Shown here in pieces: positions 1 to 13,032 of a stretch of DNA of 64,000 bases. Origin of the DNA: Mya arenaria (Eukaryota > Mollusca > Bivalvia > Myida > Myidae); NCBI RefSeq assembly GCF_026914265.1, contig NC_069127.1, positions 24,442,637 to 24,506,636 on the forward strand, read 5' to 3'. Position numbers and translations under genes: made by a program. The number at the start of each line of letters is the position of its first letter. Positions within the stretch are counted from its first letter, which is position 1. Below the pieces are notes generated by a model. The model ran no database searches and was not told the DNA's origin. It saw only the letters and a program-made list of their open reading frames with translations.

Positions 1-2073
1 ACAGTGATCTTAACTGGATGGAATTTGTCATTAGAGTCGTTATTTTCACATAAATATATTCTGGGTGATGAATACCGTTATACATACTGTGACTGCAACC
101 CTACACAGCACCCCCTCCCCCCCCCCCGTGATCCCCTGCCCCATGTGTTAACTAGAGCAAAAAAATCATCTACCATAATATTTCTGTGATTAAAATCTTC
201 TTTTTCTTAAAAATTTAGTCCTTTTTTAACATTTCATCAAAACAATTCAAGCGAGATGAACTAATGGAATTTAATCGAATATGACACTTACAGACTATGG
301 GAAATTCACTGAAAAATACTGCCTATTCATTTCGATTGTACAATTAATGTTTCCTGTTCTTTTGAAACATTTTAATTTGTTGACAACTCACTTCCCATTT
401 TACGGTGTTCGTGCTAAATGCTTCCCACGAAAGTGGTCCTACAAAGAGCACACAACATGTTTAAAACTGTTGTGTGATTCCGACGTGATTTCCAGCTGTT
501 AAAGGTTTTTGTTTTATCTAATTGTGTACTTTAAAAAATTTAATATCAGAAATACAATATGTGTCATTCAACTCGTGTTTGCAACTATCCAAAGATTTTT
601 GAAATGAAAATTATTGGAAAGGAACATAAATTTAGTTTTCTGAAAGTGTATAAGTTTTTCGGAATATATATAAATTTCGGACTTTTATACCATAACTCTT
701 TCTTTCGTTTAACATGTCAAATGAGTGTTGGAACTAAAAATAAATTTCACAATCAATTATATGAGATTGCAGATTACATAACCCTGTTTGTAGTATTGTA
801 ACGTGCGACGTCAAAGACGCAATGGATCCCTTTGAACAGAGTAAAGCATGTTTGACCCTGAAGGGGTACTTTGGTCTTTATATACAGTAAATTCTCAATC
901 TATACAGAGCCCAGGCTTTGCTTATTTGCATATTATCAACCAAGTAAACATACATACAATAAACATACCTCTGTCTACAACAGAATGTTATACTATGAAC
1001 GCACATCTGCCGCCTACAGCGGACTGTTAGTGTTACAGTAACAGTACCATGGTTTATGGTATGATCGTGGCTTTAAAGAGCGGTAATTAAGGATTCAAGA
1101 TGGTGTTACACTGTATGCAGAGACAATAAATAATGCATTATTTTGTTGTCAGACACTTAATATAGTTGTAAGCCTAAACTAAAAATACATTTGGTTAGGG
1201 TTACCTGACCCTACCTAATTAATAGCTTAATAGGACCCCTGGCCGCATCAAACTGAAAGACGGTAAAGTTGGTAAAAGTACTGGTAGCTCCCTTGCCTTG
1301 CACTGGGCATTTAAAGGGTAGTGCTGGGAAAAGTGGTGTACTCAGTACTGGTTTAACCCAGCATAGTCATGTCCAAAGTATCGGTGCTTTACACTAAGCA
1401 CATAGTCATTCTAAAATGCAATCCAGGCTAAACATCATTAAAGAAAAGAAGCCTGACTGCAAGGTCTTAAGAAATACATACAAAGAGTTACACATACAAT
1501 TGGGGAGGGGGTGTTTCCTCAGTCCTGCTAACTGGAAATACAAGCAATAACTGATTTGTCAGATTAAACCTTGATAAATCAGATTGATCATGCAGGAAAA
1601 AAAATATTTGTTTGTGAATTGTCCTCTGCTTTATAAAATTTATTTGTATGCCTTACATATCTATTGACCATTTTAGACAATTTATATTTGTTTCATACTT
1701 GCCATATTTCTGAGTGGCTTCAAAGTTGTTTTTTTGGTCTGAATTCCAGGGATTTTGATATTATATTGGAGTAGGATTGATCCCAGGGGATTTTTACGCA
1801 GCGAAATTTAGCACAATATCTATATTTATGATATAAGAATAAATACAGAAACATACTCTTATTACAATAATTTTAAGACTAAGTGATCATGGTCCTTCAT
1901 GGAATTTCACACTCATAATATTATGGATGCGTTCCACTGTCAACCTTGAGCTAGTTTTTTTATTTATTTTTTATTCCAGGGGATATAGATCCTCCATCAG
2001 GGGACCACGAGATGGGTTGGAATCAATATTGCATACATGTATGTTGTTGATAAAAAAAAAGTTTATTTTTCAG
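1..2073. other. Upstream flank of the METTL25-like gene, no gene seen
   Basis: AT-rich sequence with only short open frames, none resembling a known protein. There is a C run near 113-127. A likely 3' splice site (T-rich tract then CAG) ends at 2073, 21 bases before the METTL25 start codon. The gene therefore probably has a non-coding first exon somewhere in this stretch, which I could not place. Confidence 0.5.
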
Positions 2074-2094
2074 AGTTTGCTGAAGGATACAACA

Positions 2095-5000
2095 ATGGCG
2101 GAAAGAGATTCTTCCTGTCAAAAACTGACTTTAGATGTTGTTGAGGAAAGTCTGCAAAACATTTTGAAATTTTTAACACCACATTTAAAGCTGGCAAATA
2201 CCCATGCATCTGACTTTATTACTAAGAATCACTGGGATATATTGCAACCTGAAATACAACAAGAACTCTTGTCTTTTCCTAATTTACATTTAAAGACACT
2301 TCCATTTGATGTGCATGTCAGGAATAAGATATCAAATGATACAGTTTTATCATCAGATGAGTGTCCAGATTTAACAATATCGGAGGAAACTAATACATTT
2401 AGCTCAAATGAGAGTGCAGATGATAAAGTTTTTACACAATTGAGCAAGTTTTGTGCAGATGCTTCACGCTGCACAATAGAAGGCTGCAGGCTTGACACTT
2501 CAGTTTCAGACTTACTCAAGACTTTCAATTCCAGTCAACAGCAGGACTTTGTTGGAGCTTTTATGGATGAAAAGAAATGTCATGAAGTTGAGATTATGTC
2601 GGGTGTCTGTGCAACATTGACCAAACATTGCCGTTCTGACCTGGTATAAAATTACGCTTATGACCTTTCAATTTGGTTTAAAGTTTTTTAATCATTTGCA
2701 GAACACACAATAATACAACGTTTTGGGAAAATGTTTAAAGTAAAAACAACACTCACTCTTTGTTTATTTCTCTAGCTATTTGATTATTATTAATTTATAA
2801 TAGAAAGGCTTGATTAATTACTGTTATTTGAAGGAAAAAGTTGAGGTATTGTCATAGCCTTGGTGTCATTGTCAATGGTGTTGTGGTGAACAATCTTTGG
2901 CCATAACTCAAAAACCGTTCAAGATTTTCCAATGAAACTTAACACACATGCTGCCTTAGACAAATGTGTATGAAGGCACAATGTCCCTTTTCAAAATTGG
3001 AACAACTGACGAGTGTTTGCCCCGTGACACTCTTGATATTTTCACTTTTAAATAAGGATTAGAAATTTGTTAAGGATTATGTTTTCAATCCAGCATGTGA
3101 AGTGTTATTTTTAGGCATTTAAGCAATTATAAAAGTATGGTTTTTACTTTTTTCATCTTTTCAGGTGCTTGATTTCGGAAGTGGTAAGGGTTACCTAAGT
3201 AACCAGCTTGTATTACAACATGGGATCCCAGTGATTGGTGCGGATGCTAGGGATATCAACACGAGGTCGGCAGAACGACGCAAAAATATCCTCGCTAAAC
3301 AGTGGGAGGGCCTGGAGAGAAATGTCAAGTTGGCTTCATCCAATCAAAAATTGACTAAGAAGGAGAAAAAGAAACTGAAAGCTGCCTCTGATAAGTCTAT
3401 TAATGATGTGATGAAATCTTCGGGAGATGGCATTGATAATTCTACTGTAAAATCTACACATAGTCAGCCGAACTGTGTCAAAGCTAAGTCTGCTTGCAAA
3501 GCTAGATTTGTTCCTTGTACAGTGTACATTGATAAAGAAACAGACTTTATGGATATTGTGGAGAAATGTATTCCAGAAATACTAGAGAAAAGAAGAAACA
3601 GGTTATATTCGGCAGCAGGTGATAACTGTCAATCAAAACAAGTCTGCACAAGAAAAACTATCCACAAGCTTCCAAATAGTTTTAAACATTCTTATGAATC
3701 AGTTGATATGATAAATGATCATATTATATCTAATCTGGCAAGTGTTTCAGTTTCTAATGATTGTAACTCTGAACAAAGTGATAGAATAACAAAGGCAGAA
3801 GATGAAAGTTCTTGCAAACCGATAATTTGTGAAAATAGTAATGCAGAAATGGCAGTAAATTATCATCTCTGTGAACATTGTTCATGCTCTGACAATAGTG
3901 TTGAAGACGGTGAATCTCTGTTAACAACAGAAAGATGTGAACAACAGCCACCACAGAATGACTTCAGGATTCTGTTGACTGGTTTACACACATGTGGAAA
4001 CCTAGCCAGCACCTCAGTAGAACTGTTTGCAACCAGTCCAGTGTTGACTGCACTGTGCAATGTCAGTTGCTGCTACCATTTTCTACACGAAAGATTCCTG
4101 AATAACGAGGACAATTGCTCAGCCTCAGGTATTAGTTATGTCAATGGCTTTATTCTGTGGATATATACATCATGTTTTGGGTTTTATTTTTGTGGATACT
4201 GTAAATGACTGGTTATAAGACGATAATGAGTATAAGACGCAGGCAAAAACAATCCATGAAAAACTAGGGTAGTCTTGTAGCTAATTTAACATAGATGTAG
4301 TCTCAGAAGCTGTTCCCATTAGAAAGTTTTCATTAAATGGAGGAGTATGTTCTATTGTAACATGGATCATTATCTGTTTATCATGTTCTTGTATAAAGTT
4401 CATGTTTTCATAATATGTCCTGAATGTTTTCTTCATGTACATTAACTCACGTGTTGCAGATGAGACTGAAGATGAGTATGGCTTTCCGATGAGCAACTTT
4501 CTGACAGAGAGAAAGATAGTCCTTGGAATCACAGCCAGGAACCTCGCCTGCCAGTCTGTACATAGAGTGGCAGAGGCCAACCAGGTAATGTCATTATGGA
4601 GCAGAGCTGGATATTTTATTTAAAGAGTAGATATATAGCTTGTCAATGAATTGACATTGCCTATTGTTCTTTATGCCAAAGAGATGTAGGTAAAATAATA
4701 AACACATGTATCTGTAGCAAGTCTCATACAGTAAATCTTGCTAAAATACTTGCTGAATAAAGCCCCTTGAGAAAAGGGATAATTGTTTGCAATTCTGCTC
4801 GCATTTCTCTAGTTCCATTTACCGTCAGTTGAACCAAAGAGTTGCAATCACTTAGCCCTTTTTTTATACCAGTACTGTTATTTATTTATCAGGAATTAGC
4901 CCCACGTTTGTATTTAACTGTTACTAAAAATTATTTTCCGCCATTATTTATGTCTCCCCTATTCATTAGGAGACATATTGTTTTTGCCCTGTCCGCCATG

Positions 5001-8000
5001 AGTCCGTCCGTCAGACTGTACATCACACTTCGTTTCCGCTCAATGACTATAGAATGCTTAGACCCAGGAACTTAAATACTTGGTATGCTAGTTGGTCATG
5101 ACTAGTAGATGATAAGGTCAAGGTTGCAGTAGATATTCATTATTTAATACGGGTGAATAAACCAAACTTCACTGTTGGTTCATATCCAGTCGAAAATGAC
5201 AAATTTCATGTCCATCAGTTATTTTTTCTCAGCTACGACCACGCAATAGGGGAGACAAGCACTTTTTCAAACAAGAGTGCCATGATGGCCCCTAATCGCT
5301 CATCTGAGTAAAAGAGTTTAACTTTTGTAATCAATCTAGCTTAATATTTGTTCTCAAAGAATATTGAAAAACATACTGGTCAAACATGTTGCCTGGATAA
5401 TCACTGACAGGACTTTTCACTGGTGCCTGCACACTGACAGGACTTGGTGATTGCCTGCACACTGACAGGACTTGATGATTGACTGCACACTGACAGGACT
5501 TGATAATTCACTGCACATGGACAGGACTTGATAATTCACTGCACACGGACAGAATTTGATTCTCATACCTGCACACTGACAGGACTTTATTCAGTTGCCT
5601 TCACACTGACAGGACTTGATAATTGACTGTACACTGACAGCACTTGATACAGATACATGCACACTGACAAGACTTTTTTCAATTGCCTGCACACTGACAG
5701 GACTTTGTTCAATTGCCTGCACTCTGACAGAACTTCGTTCAATTGCCTGCACACTGACAAAACTATATTAAATTGCTTGCACACTGAAAGAACTTTTAGT
5801 ATAGACTCACAAACAACACACAGTGCACCATCCAATAAAATCAATAAACAGCCTAAAGCTCTAAAAATCAAATATCCGTACCCATTCTGCACTTATAACT
5901 AATATTATCTCTTCTTCCATCTAAGACAACATCACCTTCCTTCATATTTACGAAATCAAATTCTTTTTATATAACGCTTATTCACTATCAACACAAAAGA
6001 TGAGGTTCAATGGAAAAGTCTGATAATTAAATTCATCATAAGTAAAATTTTAATTCTTGTTACTAAAAATAGAAAGTAGTGCAAAAAAGTTTTGTAGTTT
6101 TTCCTTTAGGTTGCCATGGCAACCAGAGTTCTGCATGGAAATCATTTCTTTGAACAATTTTGAAAAAGCACCAACCATGGATCCTTCCTATGCAGTTTCA
6201 TTAAAATTGTCCAAGCGGTTTAGGAGAAAATGATGATTATAACCAATTTTTGATGCTTTTCCTATAGGTTGCCATGGCAACCAGAGTTCTGCATGGAATT
6301 CATTTCTTTAAACCATTTTGAAAAAGCACCAACCAAGGATCATTCCTATGAAGGTTCATTAAAATTGTCCAAGCGGTTTAGGAGAAGATGATCATAATAA
6401 CTAATTGTTGACGACAGACGCCGGACGATAGACGCCGGACATAGACCGATCACAATAGCTCACCTTGAGCACTTTGTGCTCAGGTGAACTAAAAAGCAAT
6501 CTCTAGTTCTCAATTATCTTTGAATAAGTAACTAGGATTGATGTTTAAGCAATTTTCCCATGATTGTGCTATACATGTATTTATATTGCCATCTTACCAT
6601 CTTGTATGGGTCAACTTGCAAGGCAGTTATGTGACCATGGTAAAAGAAGATTATACAATATCTTTCAAGTATATATATATATTTATATATAGAAGTGGTG
6701 TTTAAAAAATATACTCTGAAAAGTGCTTCCATTTCTTCAAATATAACCGAAACTGACACACCAACACTTTTACGAAATGTATATAATAACTTTATTAGAG
6801 TATAGCTGATTGATGCAACAAAATAGTAATAGGTCTGTTAATAAATGGAGGGCAGTCTCATAGGCAAGTCATTCAACCTTACCCGCCCTGATTTTTTTTT
6901 TATTATTATGCATGATTTTTGAACACCCCTCATTATCATTTTGATTTCTTTGAAATGCTTCCAATTACTGAAGATTGTTTGAAATTAATGTCTCACTTTT
7001 CAGTTGTATATCCAGAGGAAAGAGGCAAAATGGAATCATTTATCAGTTATTTTGGCTTTTTTCGTCTAAATTTGTATTGTATCTGCATTGACTTCGTCTA
7101 TATGTGGGTTGTATCTACTGTACATGAATGAATAATTAACTTTTTTCATAGACAACATTTTGAATACATATAGTCTCTTTTAATACAGCTACAGGGTGAG
7201 CAGTTTTACCCTCGTGCCTTGCTTGAGAAGATTGTGACGGACCTGTGTGACATGGGCTCCTTTAAGTGGACAGGACTGCGGAAACTTCTCCAGAAATCAA
7301 CTTCAGACTTTGGCTACATCAAGGCTGCTTGCCATAAACTTGGTGTTTCTGATCAGGTGATTATACAGAAATATATGTTTTCAATCGAAAATTTTGTTAA
7401 CTAACTTGTTTTCCTATATTTTCCTCCCAACCGTACACCGTGCCAGAGCGTGTATTTTTTCCCGTTATTTTCTCATTTTTAGTAATCTTAAATTATATAC
7501 AATAGTGATATACCTTTACATAGGTCAGCTTGGTACAGAATCTCCTTCTCGCCTACTTACCTACCCAAATATTTTTTGAGGGGGGGGGACAATTAATTGT
7601 TAAGTTGGCTTCTTCCTAACTCCATAATGATTTTTTTTTTAACTGTTGTCCGGTTAGTGCAGTGGTTAGAGCACTTATTTTTCACCTAGGTGAATGTGAG
7701 TTTGTTAAGTGTTCACCGAGTGGATTTTTCTCCGCATATTCCATTCACCCCACAACACAAGACCACACTGGCGTAAAATCTTTTTTTCTCTGTGATATCA
7801 TATTTATTTAATTTGAATTTCATTCATCTTGTCAAGTGAAATATAGATTGTTAATCACATGTACATCATTCAATTGGAACACTTAAGCCATTTTCCATGG
7901 AAAACAACCTCGAATGTGTAATATGGACAGTTTACAATGTTACAATGGCGTAAAATCTTACCAACAACAGTGATTGATATAATGTTGTTATAACTTGTTT

Positions 8001-10711
8001 TACAATGTTTATAATAAACTAAACTATGAAAATAATGACCACCAAGAAAGTCTAAAAATACTTTCGGGGTCACAGATATTTTTTGGAGTCAGTCTGGAAA
8101 TATAAAAACAAACTGTCTATTAGTTGGGGCCTGATACATTAATTTTACACTGTACAATTATTTTATCTTCAATAAAACACTAAAAATGGCACCATTTACC
8201 AATTCATACCCTGAAGGAGTGTTTCTCTCTCACTTACTTAAAAGTGTTGTATTTAATGATAAGCCGATATGTGTATATTAGAGGTAAATTCTTAATATTT
8301 AAAGACCTTTTTACTTACCAGGCCATATAATGTATGTTATGAGAAATGTTTATAGTTATTGCTGCCATTGAACCTGGAGTAAAGCAGTGGTCAAAATAAG
8401 CACAAGCCCACATGCCCTTTATGGTTAATGCTGGCTTGCTCAATATCTTTATTTTATATAGCCATGCTTGTTGCAATTTCTTATGCCAAGTAGAAGTTGG
8501 AAATCACACTTGTTGATTCAAAAGCCTAATTTTGATGGCTGTCATATAAATTTGTGATCTTACTGTACACAGTATTTCTGATAACTCGATTCTTACTCAT
8601 GTATCCTTCTCACTCCCACTTGCTAATACTTAGTAAGATAAAATAATCAAGTGCTTCATGTACGTATTGTAAACAGATCTCTGACGACCACATTCGGCAG
8701 TATTTGGTGAGGTTCAAGCCAGAACGTGCCAAACAAGCAGCATTTTTCCAGTTGAAAACCATCCTTGCGCCTTGTATAGAGGCCTTGCTGGTCCTTGACA
8801 GAGTGTGCTTTCTTCTTGAACAGGTAAATTATAAGTACCAGATAAAGTTTTCCCCTGTAGCAAATTTTGTTAAGGTTCTAGTGATTTCTTATGAAAGGTA
8901 TTTTATCTATAGGCCTTCCAAAATGTGAAAAACTCATTTTAAATCATGTCAATTGCATGAACCCCTTCATAAGCTAGTATGAGCCCCTTTTACAGTAAAC
9001 CTGTATCAATCCCTTTTAAACCTGTATGAGCCCCTTTAACAGTTAACCTGTAAGAACCCCTTTTACAGTAAACCTGTAAGATTCCCTTTTACAGTAAACC
9101 TTTAAGAGCCCCTTTTACACTAAACCTGTATGAGCCCCTTTTACACTAAACCTGTATGTACCCCTTTTAAGCCAGTATGAGTCCCTTTTACAGTAAACCT
9201 GTATGAAACCCTTTTACAGTAAACCTGTATGAACCCCTTTTACAGTAAACCTGTATGAACCCCTTTTACAGTAAACCTGTATGAAACCCTTTTACAGTAA
9301 ACCTGTATGAGCCCCTTTTACACTAAACCTGTATGTACCCCTTTTAAGCCAGTATGAGTCCCTTTTACAGTAAACCTGTATGAACCCCTTTTAAGCCAGT
9401 ATGAGCCCCTTTTACAGTAAACCTGTATGAAACCCTTTTACAGTTAACCTGTAAGAAACCCTTTTACAGTAAACCTGTATGAAACCCTTTTACAGTAAAC
9501 CTGTATGAAACCCTTTTACAGTAAACCTGTATGAACCCCTTTTACAGTAAACCTGTATGAACCCCTTTTACAGTAAACCTGTATGAACCCCTTTTACAGT
9601 AAACCTGTATGAACCCCTTTTACAGTAAACCTGTATGAACCCCTTTTACACTAAACCTGTATGAAACCATTTTACAGTAAACCTGTATGAAACCCTTTTA
9701 CAGTAAACCTGTATGAGCCCCTTTTACAGTAAACCTGTATGAACCCCTTTTACAGTTAACCTGTATGAACCCCCTTTTAAGCCAGTTTGAGCCCCTTTTA
9801 CAGTAAACCTGTATGAACCCTTTTTACAGTTAACCTGTAACCCTTTTAAGCTAGTATGAGCCCCTTTTACAGTTAGCATGTATGAACCCCTTTTAAGCCA
9901 ATATGAGCCCCTTTTACAGTAAACCTGTATGAACCCCTTTTGAGCCAGTATGAGCCCCTTTTACAGTAAACCTGTATGAACCCATTTTGCAGTCAACTTG
10001 TATGAATCCCTTTCAAGCCTGTATGAACCCCTTTTAAGCACATATGCACCCCTTTTAAGCACATATGCACCCCTTTTAAGCACATATGAACTCCTTTTAA
10101 GCCAGTATGAACCCCTTTTATGCCTGTAAGAACACCTTTTATGGTTTTCCTATATGAACCCCTTTTAAGCCTATATGATCCCCATACATCTTTTATGGTA
10201 AGCCTGTATTATCCCCCCCAAGTACAAACCCCTTTTATAGACCTTTTAAGCCAGTATCAACCCCTTTAACAGTTAGCCTGTACTGTAATTTAAAGCCAGT
10301 ATGAACCCCTTTGAGGGTAAGCCTGTATGAACCCCTTTTAAGCCAGTATAAGACATGTTGATGTGGCTTTTAAATCAATAATTAATTGTGTCCATGGTTT
10401 TCATGTAACTAGTAAACATCTCCATTGGTTTAACACTATCAGGGTGTTCTGGTGTCATGTCAATTGTTCAAAGAGTGATTAATATGGCATGAAATTGAAG
10501 CTCAGAGATGTCTGAAAATTGTCTCCAAGGTTTCCACTAAATTTGACAATTTATGTATGCGATTGATATGTAACAATTTAAGAATGTACTTTTTTAAATA
10601 TTAATGCATTCTTTAAATCAATTTCAGCCAACTGTGCGAGACGTCTACCTCGTGAAGATGTTTGATCCTCTCATCTCTCCACGCTGTTATGGCATTGTAG
10701 CCTTGAAATAA
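2095..10711 (+). CDS. METTL25: METTL25-like methyltransferase, six coding exons
   Basis: Predicted SAM-dependent methyltransferase of the METTL25/RRNAD1 family; its substrate is not evident from sequence. Coding exons are 2095-2643, 3165-4128, 4460-4584, 7189-7356, about 8677-8823 and 10628-10711. All have GT-AG borders and compatible phases, giving 678 residues (human METTL25 is about 600). The start is the ATG in context ACAACAATGG. The SAM loop VLDFGSGKGYLS spans residues 184-195, across the exon 1/2 junction. The family signatures LLTGLHTCGNLA (about 453) and CNVSCCYH (about 481) follow. Between them lies a poorly conserved Ser/Lys/Cys-rich insert of roughly 220 residues that accounts for the extra length. 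The C-terminus VKMFDPLISPRCYGIVALK fits the family. Exon 4 could instead begin at 7195, which would drop two residues. METTL25 rather than METTL25B is chosen because of the long insert; that choice is moderately secure, the family is secure. Confidence 0.85.
4951..5257. repeat. Short TIR element with GTCTCCCCTAT ends (intron 3 of METTL25)
   Basis: The left end reads GTCTCCCCTATTC and the right end AATAGGGGAGAC, an inverted pair about 300 bp apart. There is no coding potential. This has the look of a non-autonomous DNA element, with CCGTCCGTC motifs inside. No clear target duplication was found. Confidence 0.55.
5271..6490. repeat. Composite non-coding element enclosing a 29-bp array and a 158-bp duplication
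   Basis: The left end ACAAGAGTGCCATGATGGCC is followed by CGCTCATCTGAG. The right end carries GCTCACCTTGAGC and GTGCTCAGGTGAAC, imperfect inverted matches of the left CTCATCTGAG. Inside are a block beginning TTGCCATGGCAACCAGAG, present twice 158 bp apart (6111 and 6269), and short CGCCGGAC repeats near 6420. This is probably one repeat family that has acquired internal tandem arrays. Confidence 0.45.
5411..5800. repeat. 29-30 bp minisatellite (GCACACTGACAGGACTT)
   Basis: About 13 degenerate units with core CACTGACAGGACTTGAT at 29-30 bp spacing (for example ACTGACAGG at 5432, 5461 and 5490). It lies in intron 3 of METTL25. The short open frames across it come from the period, not from coding. 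Confidence 0.85.
7643..7790 (+). repeat. tRNA-derived SINE (intron 4 of METTL25)
   Basis: GTTGTCCGGTTAGTGCAGTG then GTTAGAGCAC resembles a tRNA A box, followed by TCACCTAGGTGA. The tail CCCACAACACAAGACCACAC and GCGTAAAATC then T7 is typical of mollusc SINEs. The B box is eroded. The same head occurs on the minus strand at 31662-31735. Confidence 0.55.
8383..8560 (+). repeat. Dispersed repeat, copy 1 (GCAGTGGTCAAAATAAGCAC)
   Basis: A roughly 180-bp segment with AAGCCC, GGCTTGCTCAA and TTGATTCAAAAGCCTAATTT in order. It matches 29588-29790 in the same order and strand. Class unknown; no TIR or poly-A tail was recognised. Confidence 0.5.
8935..10350. repeat. 26-bp minisatellite filling intron 5 of METTL25
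   Basis: Around 50 units of CAGTAAACCTGTATGAACCCCTTTTA type, exact 26-bp period in the centre (for example 9545 and 9571) and degenerate at both edges. Variants use AAGCCAGTATGAG. Each full unit contains CCCCTTTTACAGTAAAC, which looks like a 3' splice site overlapping a GTAAAC donor. The array makes up most of the 1.8 kb intron between 8823 and 10628. Confidence 0.95.
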
Positions 10712-11601
10712 ACTGTGATACAGAATTCATGTGATATTTTCATTAAATTTTTAACATATCGTTTGACTTTTGTACTTCCTTCTGTACAAGTTTGGGTAAT
10801 AGATGTGACCTTTTCAAGGTTCACAGAGTTTTATACAGGACAAAAAAATGTCTTCGTTTCGACTTCTTTTGAAATAAAGAGCATAATTTTTTATAGGATT
10901 GCAAATGCTGGTCTGTCAAGTCCACTCAATAACTCAAAAGATTTGACTTTCAACAAGCAGGAAAACTTTGTCCGCACAATAACTCGAAAACAAATTGACC
11001 CAGGACCATCAAACTTCAGTGGTGGATTATCCTTGACCAGTTGATCTCTCTAACTGATAGTTTTACCAAGGTCATTAAACCTTAAATGTTTTAATAGTAA
11101 TATAAGTACAGAGCAATATCAATTTAATTCTAACAAGAATTCATTTGAACAGAAAAAAACACAATATATCTAATATATATAAATGCCCAAATTACGGTGT
11201 CACAATGTCAGTTTCTGTAACAAAACAAAAAAAGACACAGTTCATTAAGGGCTACTTCATTTAGACATACACTACGCCAGGAAGGCATATAAATTGGCCC
11301 ATCCCACAAATATTGATGTTTTATACATTTTTCTTAAACCGTTTAAGCCATCGGACGGAAAACAAAAATCTGCCATCAGATCTTTTGTCGGCAATCTTTT
11401 GTCATTGGTTTGCAGATATTTACGCAAAAAAATTGCTCTTTTCAGAACAAAAAATAAAGTAGTTGTAAAAACGGTAAATCTGTGAGAGTGCAGCTTTAAC
11501 TGCAGTCTGGCAAATTCATTGCTAATATCATATTTTATGAATAATTTAATAAATATAATGTTATTCACACAAGAGTACATTCACATTTGTCAAATGTTGT
11601 T
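10712..11601. other. Region between convergent METTL25 and WRNexo-like genes
   Basis: Holds the two facing 3' UTRs. The 109-codon open frame at 10715-11044 starts just after the METTL25 stop, has no recognisable domain, and is best read as 3' UTR. Confidence 0.5.
10873..10878 (+). terminator. Candidate polyadenylation signal AATAAA of METTL25
   Basis: AATAAA about 160 bases after the METTL25 stop codon, on the coding strand. Position and motif fit; no transcript evidence is available here. Confidence 0.4.
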
Positions 11602-12326
11602 TTATTTCTTTATCAAATGCTGGTAAAGAAGTAAGGACACAACAGCGTCGGTGGCAGCATATCTCTGCTGGGTTTCTGGGAGTGGGAATTGCCTCCAGTC
11701 ACATTTTCGCACACTAGGGTCTTTGCTGATTCGACGATGTAAAACATTCCTTGTTAGCCCCTCCAAGCTCCAGTTTTCCGATGACCTGAGTTTCTTGTTG
11801 GCTAGTGTCCGTAACTCTACTGTACTCTTTTGTACGACTTCTTTGGACTTGATATCAAAGTCGGTCCCTAATTTCCAGATGTCATACTCAACATTCAAAC
11901 CAACTTTCTTCACATTCTCCATCTCGATTAACTTCTTTAACATTGAAGGAAACTTTGACATACAAGACAAATGAAAGAGGTAACATTTTTCAGTATTTAA
12001 ACACAGCTGTACTAGAGCGGTCTTTGCTTGAGCACCTTTCTCATATGTCACAGGCCACTCTGAGTCAAATCCTATGAAAACATCATTGCTGTTATCAGTG
12101 CCAATGCTAATGATTATTTCTTCACACAATATATTGCAGTCATTAATGTCATATGAGTAGATTATACATCCTTGAAATAGGAATTCTTTATATGACATGG
12201 CAACTGCTTCTTCTGCTGTCCATTCAACTTTTCCTTGTTCTTCTGAAGTCTTTTTGGCATTAAAAGATCTCTCAACTTGCTTATCTGAAGTCTTTTTGGC
12301 ATCTACAGATCTTTCGATTTGTGTAT
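11602..12326 (-). CDS. WRNexo: Werner-type 3'-5' exonuclease, terminal exon
   Basis: Encodes about 240 C-terminal residues of a DEDDy-family 3'-5' exonuclease, the nuclease part of Werner helicase, which trims DNA 3' ends in repair and replication. The exon begins after a strong acceptor (TTGGTTACAG read on the minus strand) in phase 1, so at least one upstream exon is missing from this model. Motif I is GFDSEWP (Asp and Glu). The middle Asp sits in LNVEYDIWKL, and YAATDA gives the Tyr/Asp of motif III, so the catalytic set looks complete. CYLFH, DFDIKSK and WSLEGL match WRN closely. The frame stops 11 residues after YAATDA plus a short helix, so no helicase follows, as in stand-alone invertebrate WRNexo proteins. 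The N-terminal side has two copies of an ERSxxAKKTSxxQ repeat. The gene is convergent with METTL25. Confidence 0.85.
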
Positions 12327-12603
12327 CTGTAACCAAAAAAAAATAAATTTTACAATATTGATTTGACACTCCTGAAAATCTAAAATGTATTCGTTCAGGA
12401 AATTCTTTACAAGATGATTGCTATTTTGGGTATGGACATTATTAGTCACTGAACTTTTATTCTAATCTTTTTTTCCCAAGATCCTGGACCTGATTCACTA
12501 CCTGAATCAGGTTTTGAAATCATTTTATATAAATCTTAGGTACTTTCAATTTATCTTACATTACATCTTGTACATTACCGTATAATGTTCAGAGTATGTA
12601 AAT

Positions 12604-13032
12604 GAGGGCTAGACACCAGATGGTCCGAAAATCAGCAAATACAGTATTTCCTCAAAACATTAGCCTAGAATTGTGAATGCGAGCTAGTAGGAAGCCGTTA
12701 ATACATCTCTTTAAATGGTTTAAATAATAAACGCATCGATCATTTTGCTGTCTCATCTGTGTTTTCCTGTAGCGCATAATGGTTTCCCAGTTTAATAAAT
12801 ACAGTTTTACCATAAATATACCATCGCTATTTTTAAACTTAGTGGATATTACGTGGTAGACAACACTAGTTATTTTCGAATTTGAAAAATGAGCAAAAAC
12901 TGCGTAAAAAGCGTATGTCGTAAGCGATGTGATACATCAGTAAGTAAGATTTAATGCAATGTCAATTTTATGTGAGTTTTTGACAATTTTCTCTTTTTTT
13001 GGCAATGGTATCATCTGGTGTCTATCTCCCTT
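12604..13032. repeat. TIR element with AGACACCAGATG ends
   Basis: The left end GGGCTAGACACCAGATGGT and the right end ATCATCTGGTGTCTATCTCC are inverted matches about 430 bp apart. Nothing coding lies inside. It reads as a non-autonomous DNA element in the upstream part or an intron of the WRNexo-like gene. No clear target duplication. Confidence 0.5.

Noticed and set aside
2229-2528. 99-codon minus frame opposite METTL25 exon 1
   Set aside because: Shadow of a real exon on the other strand.
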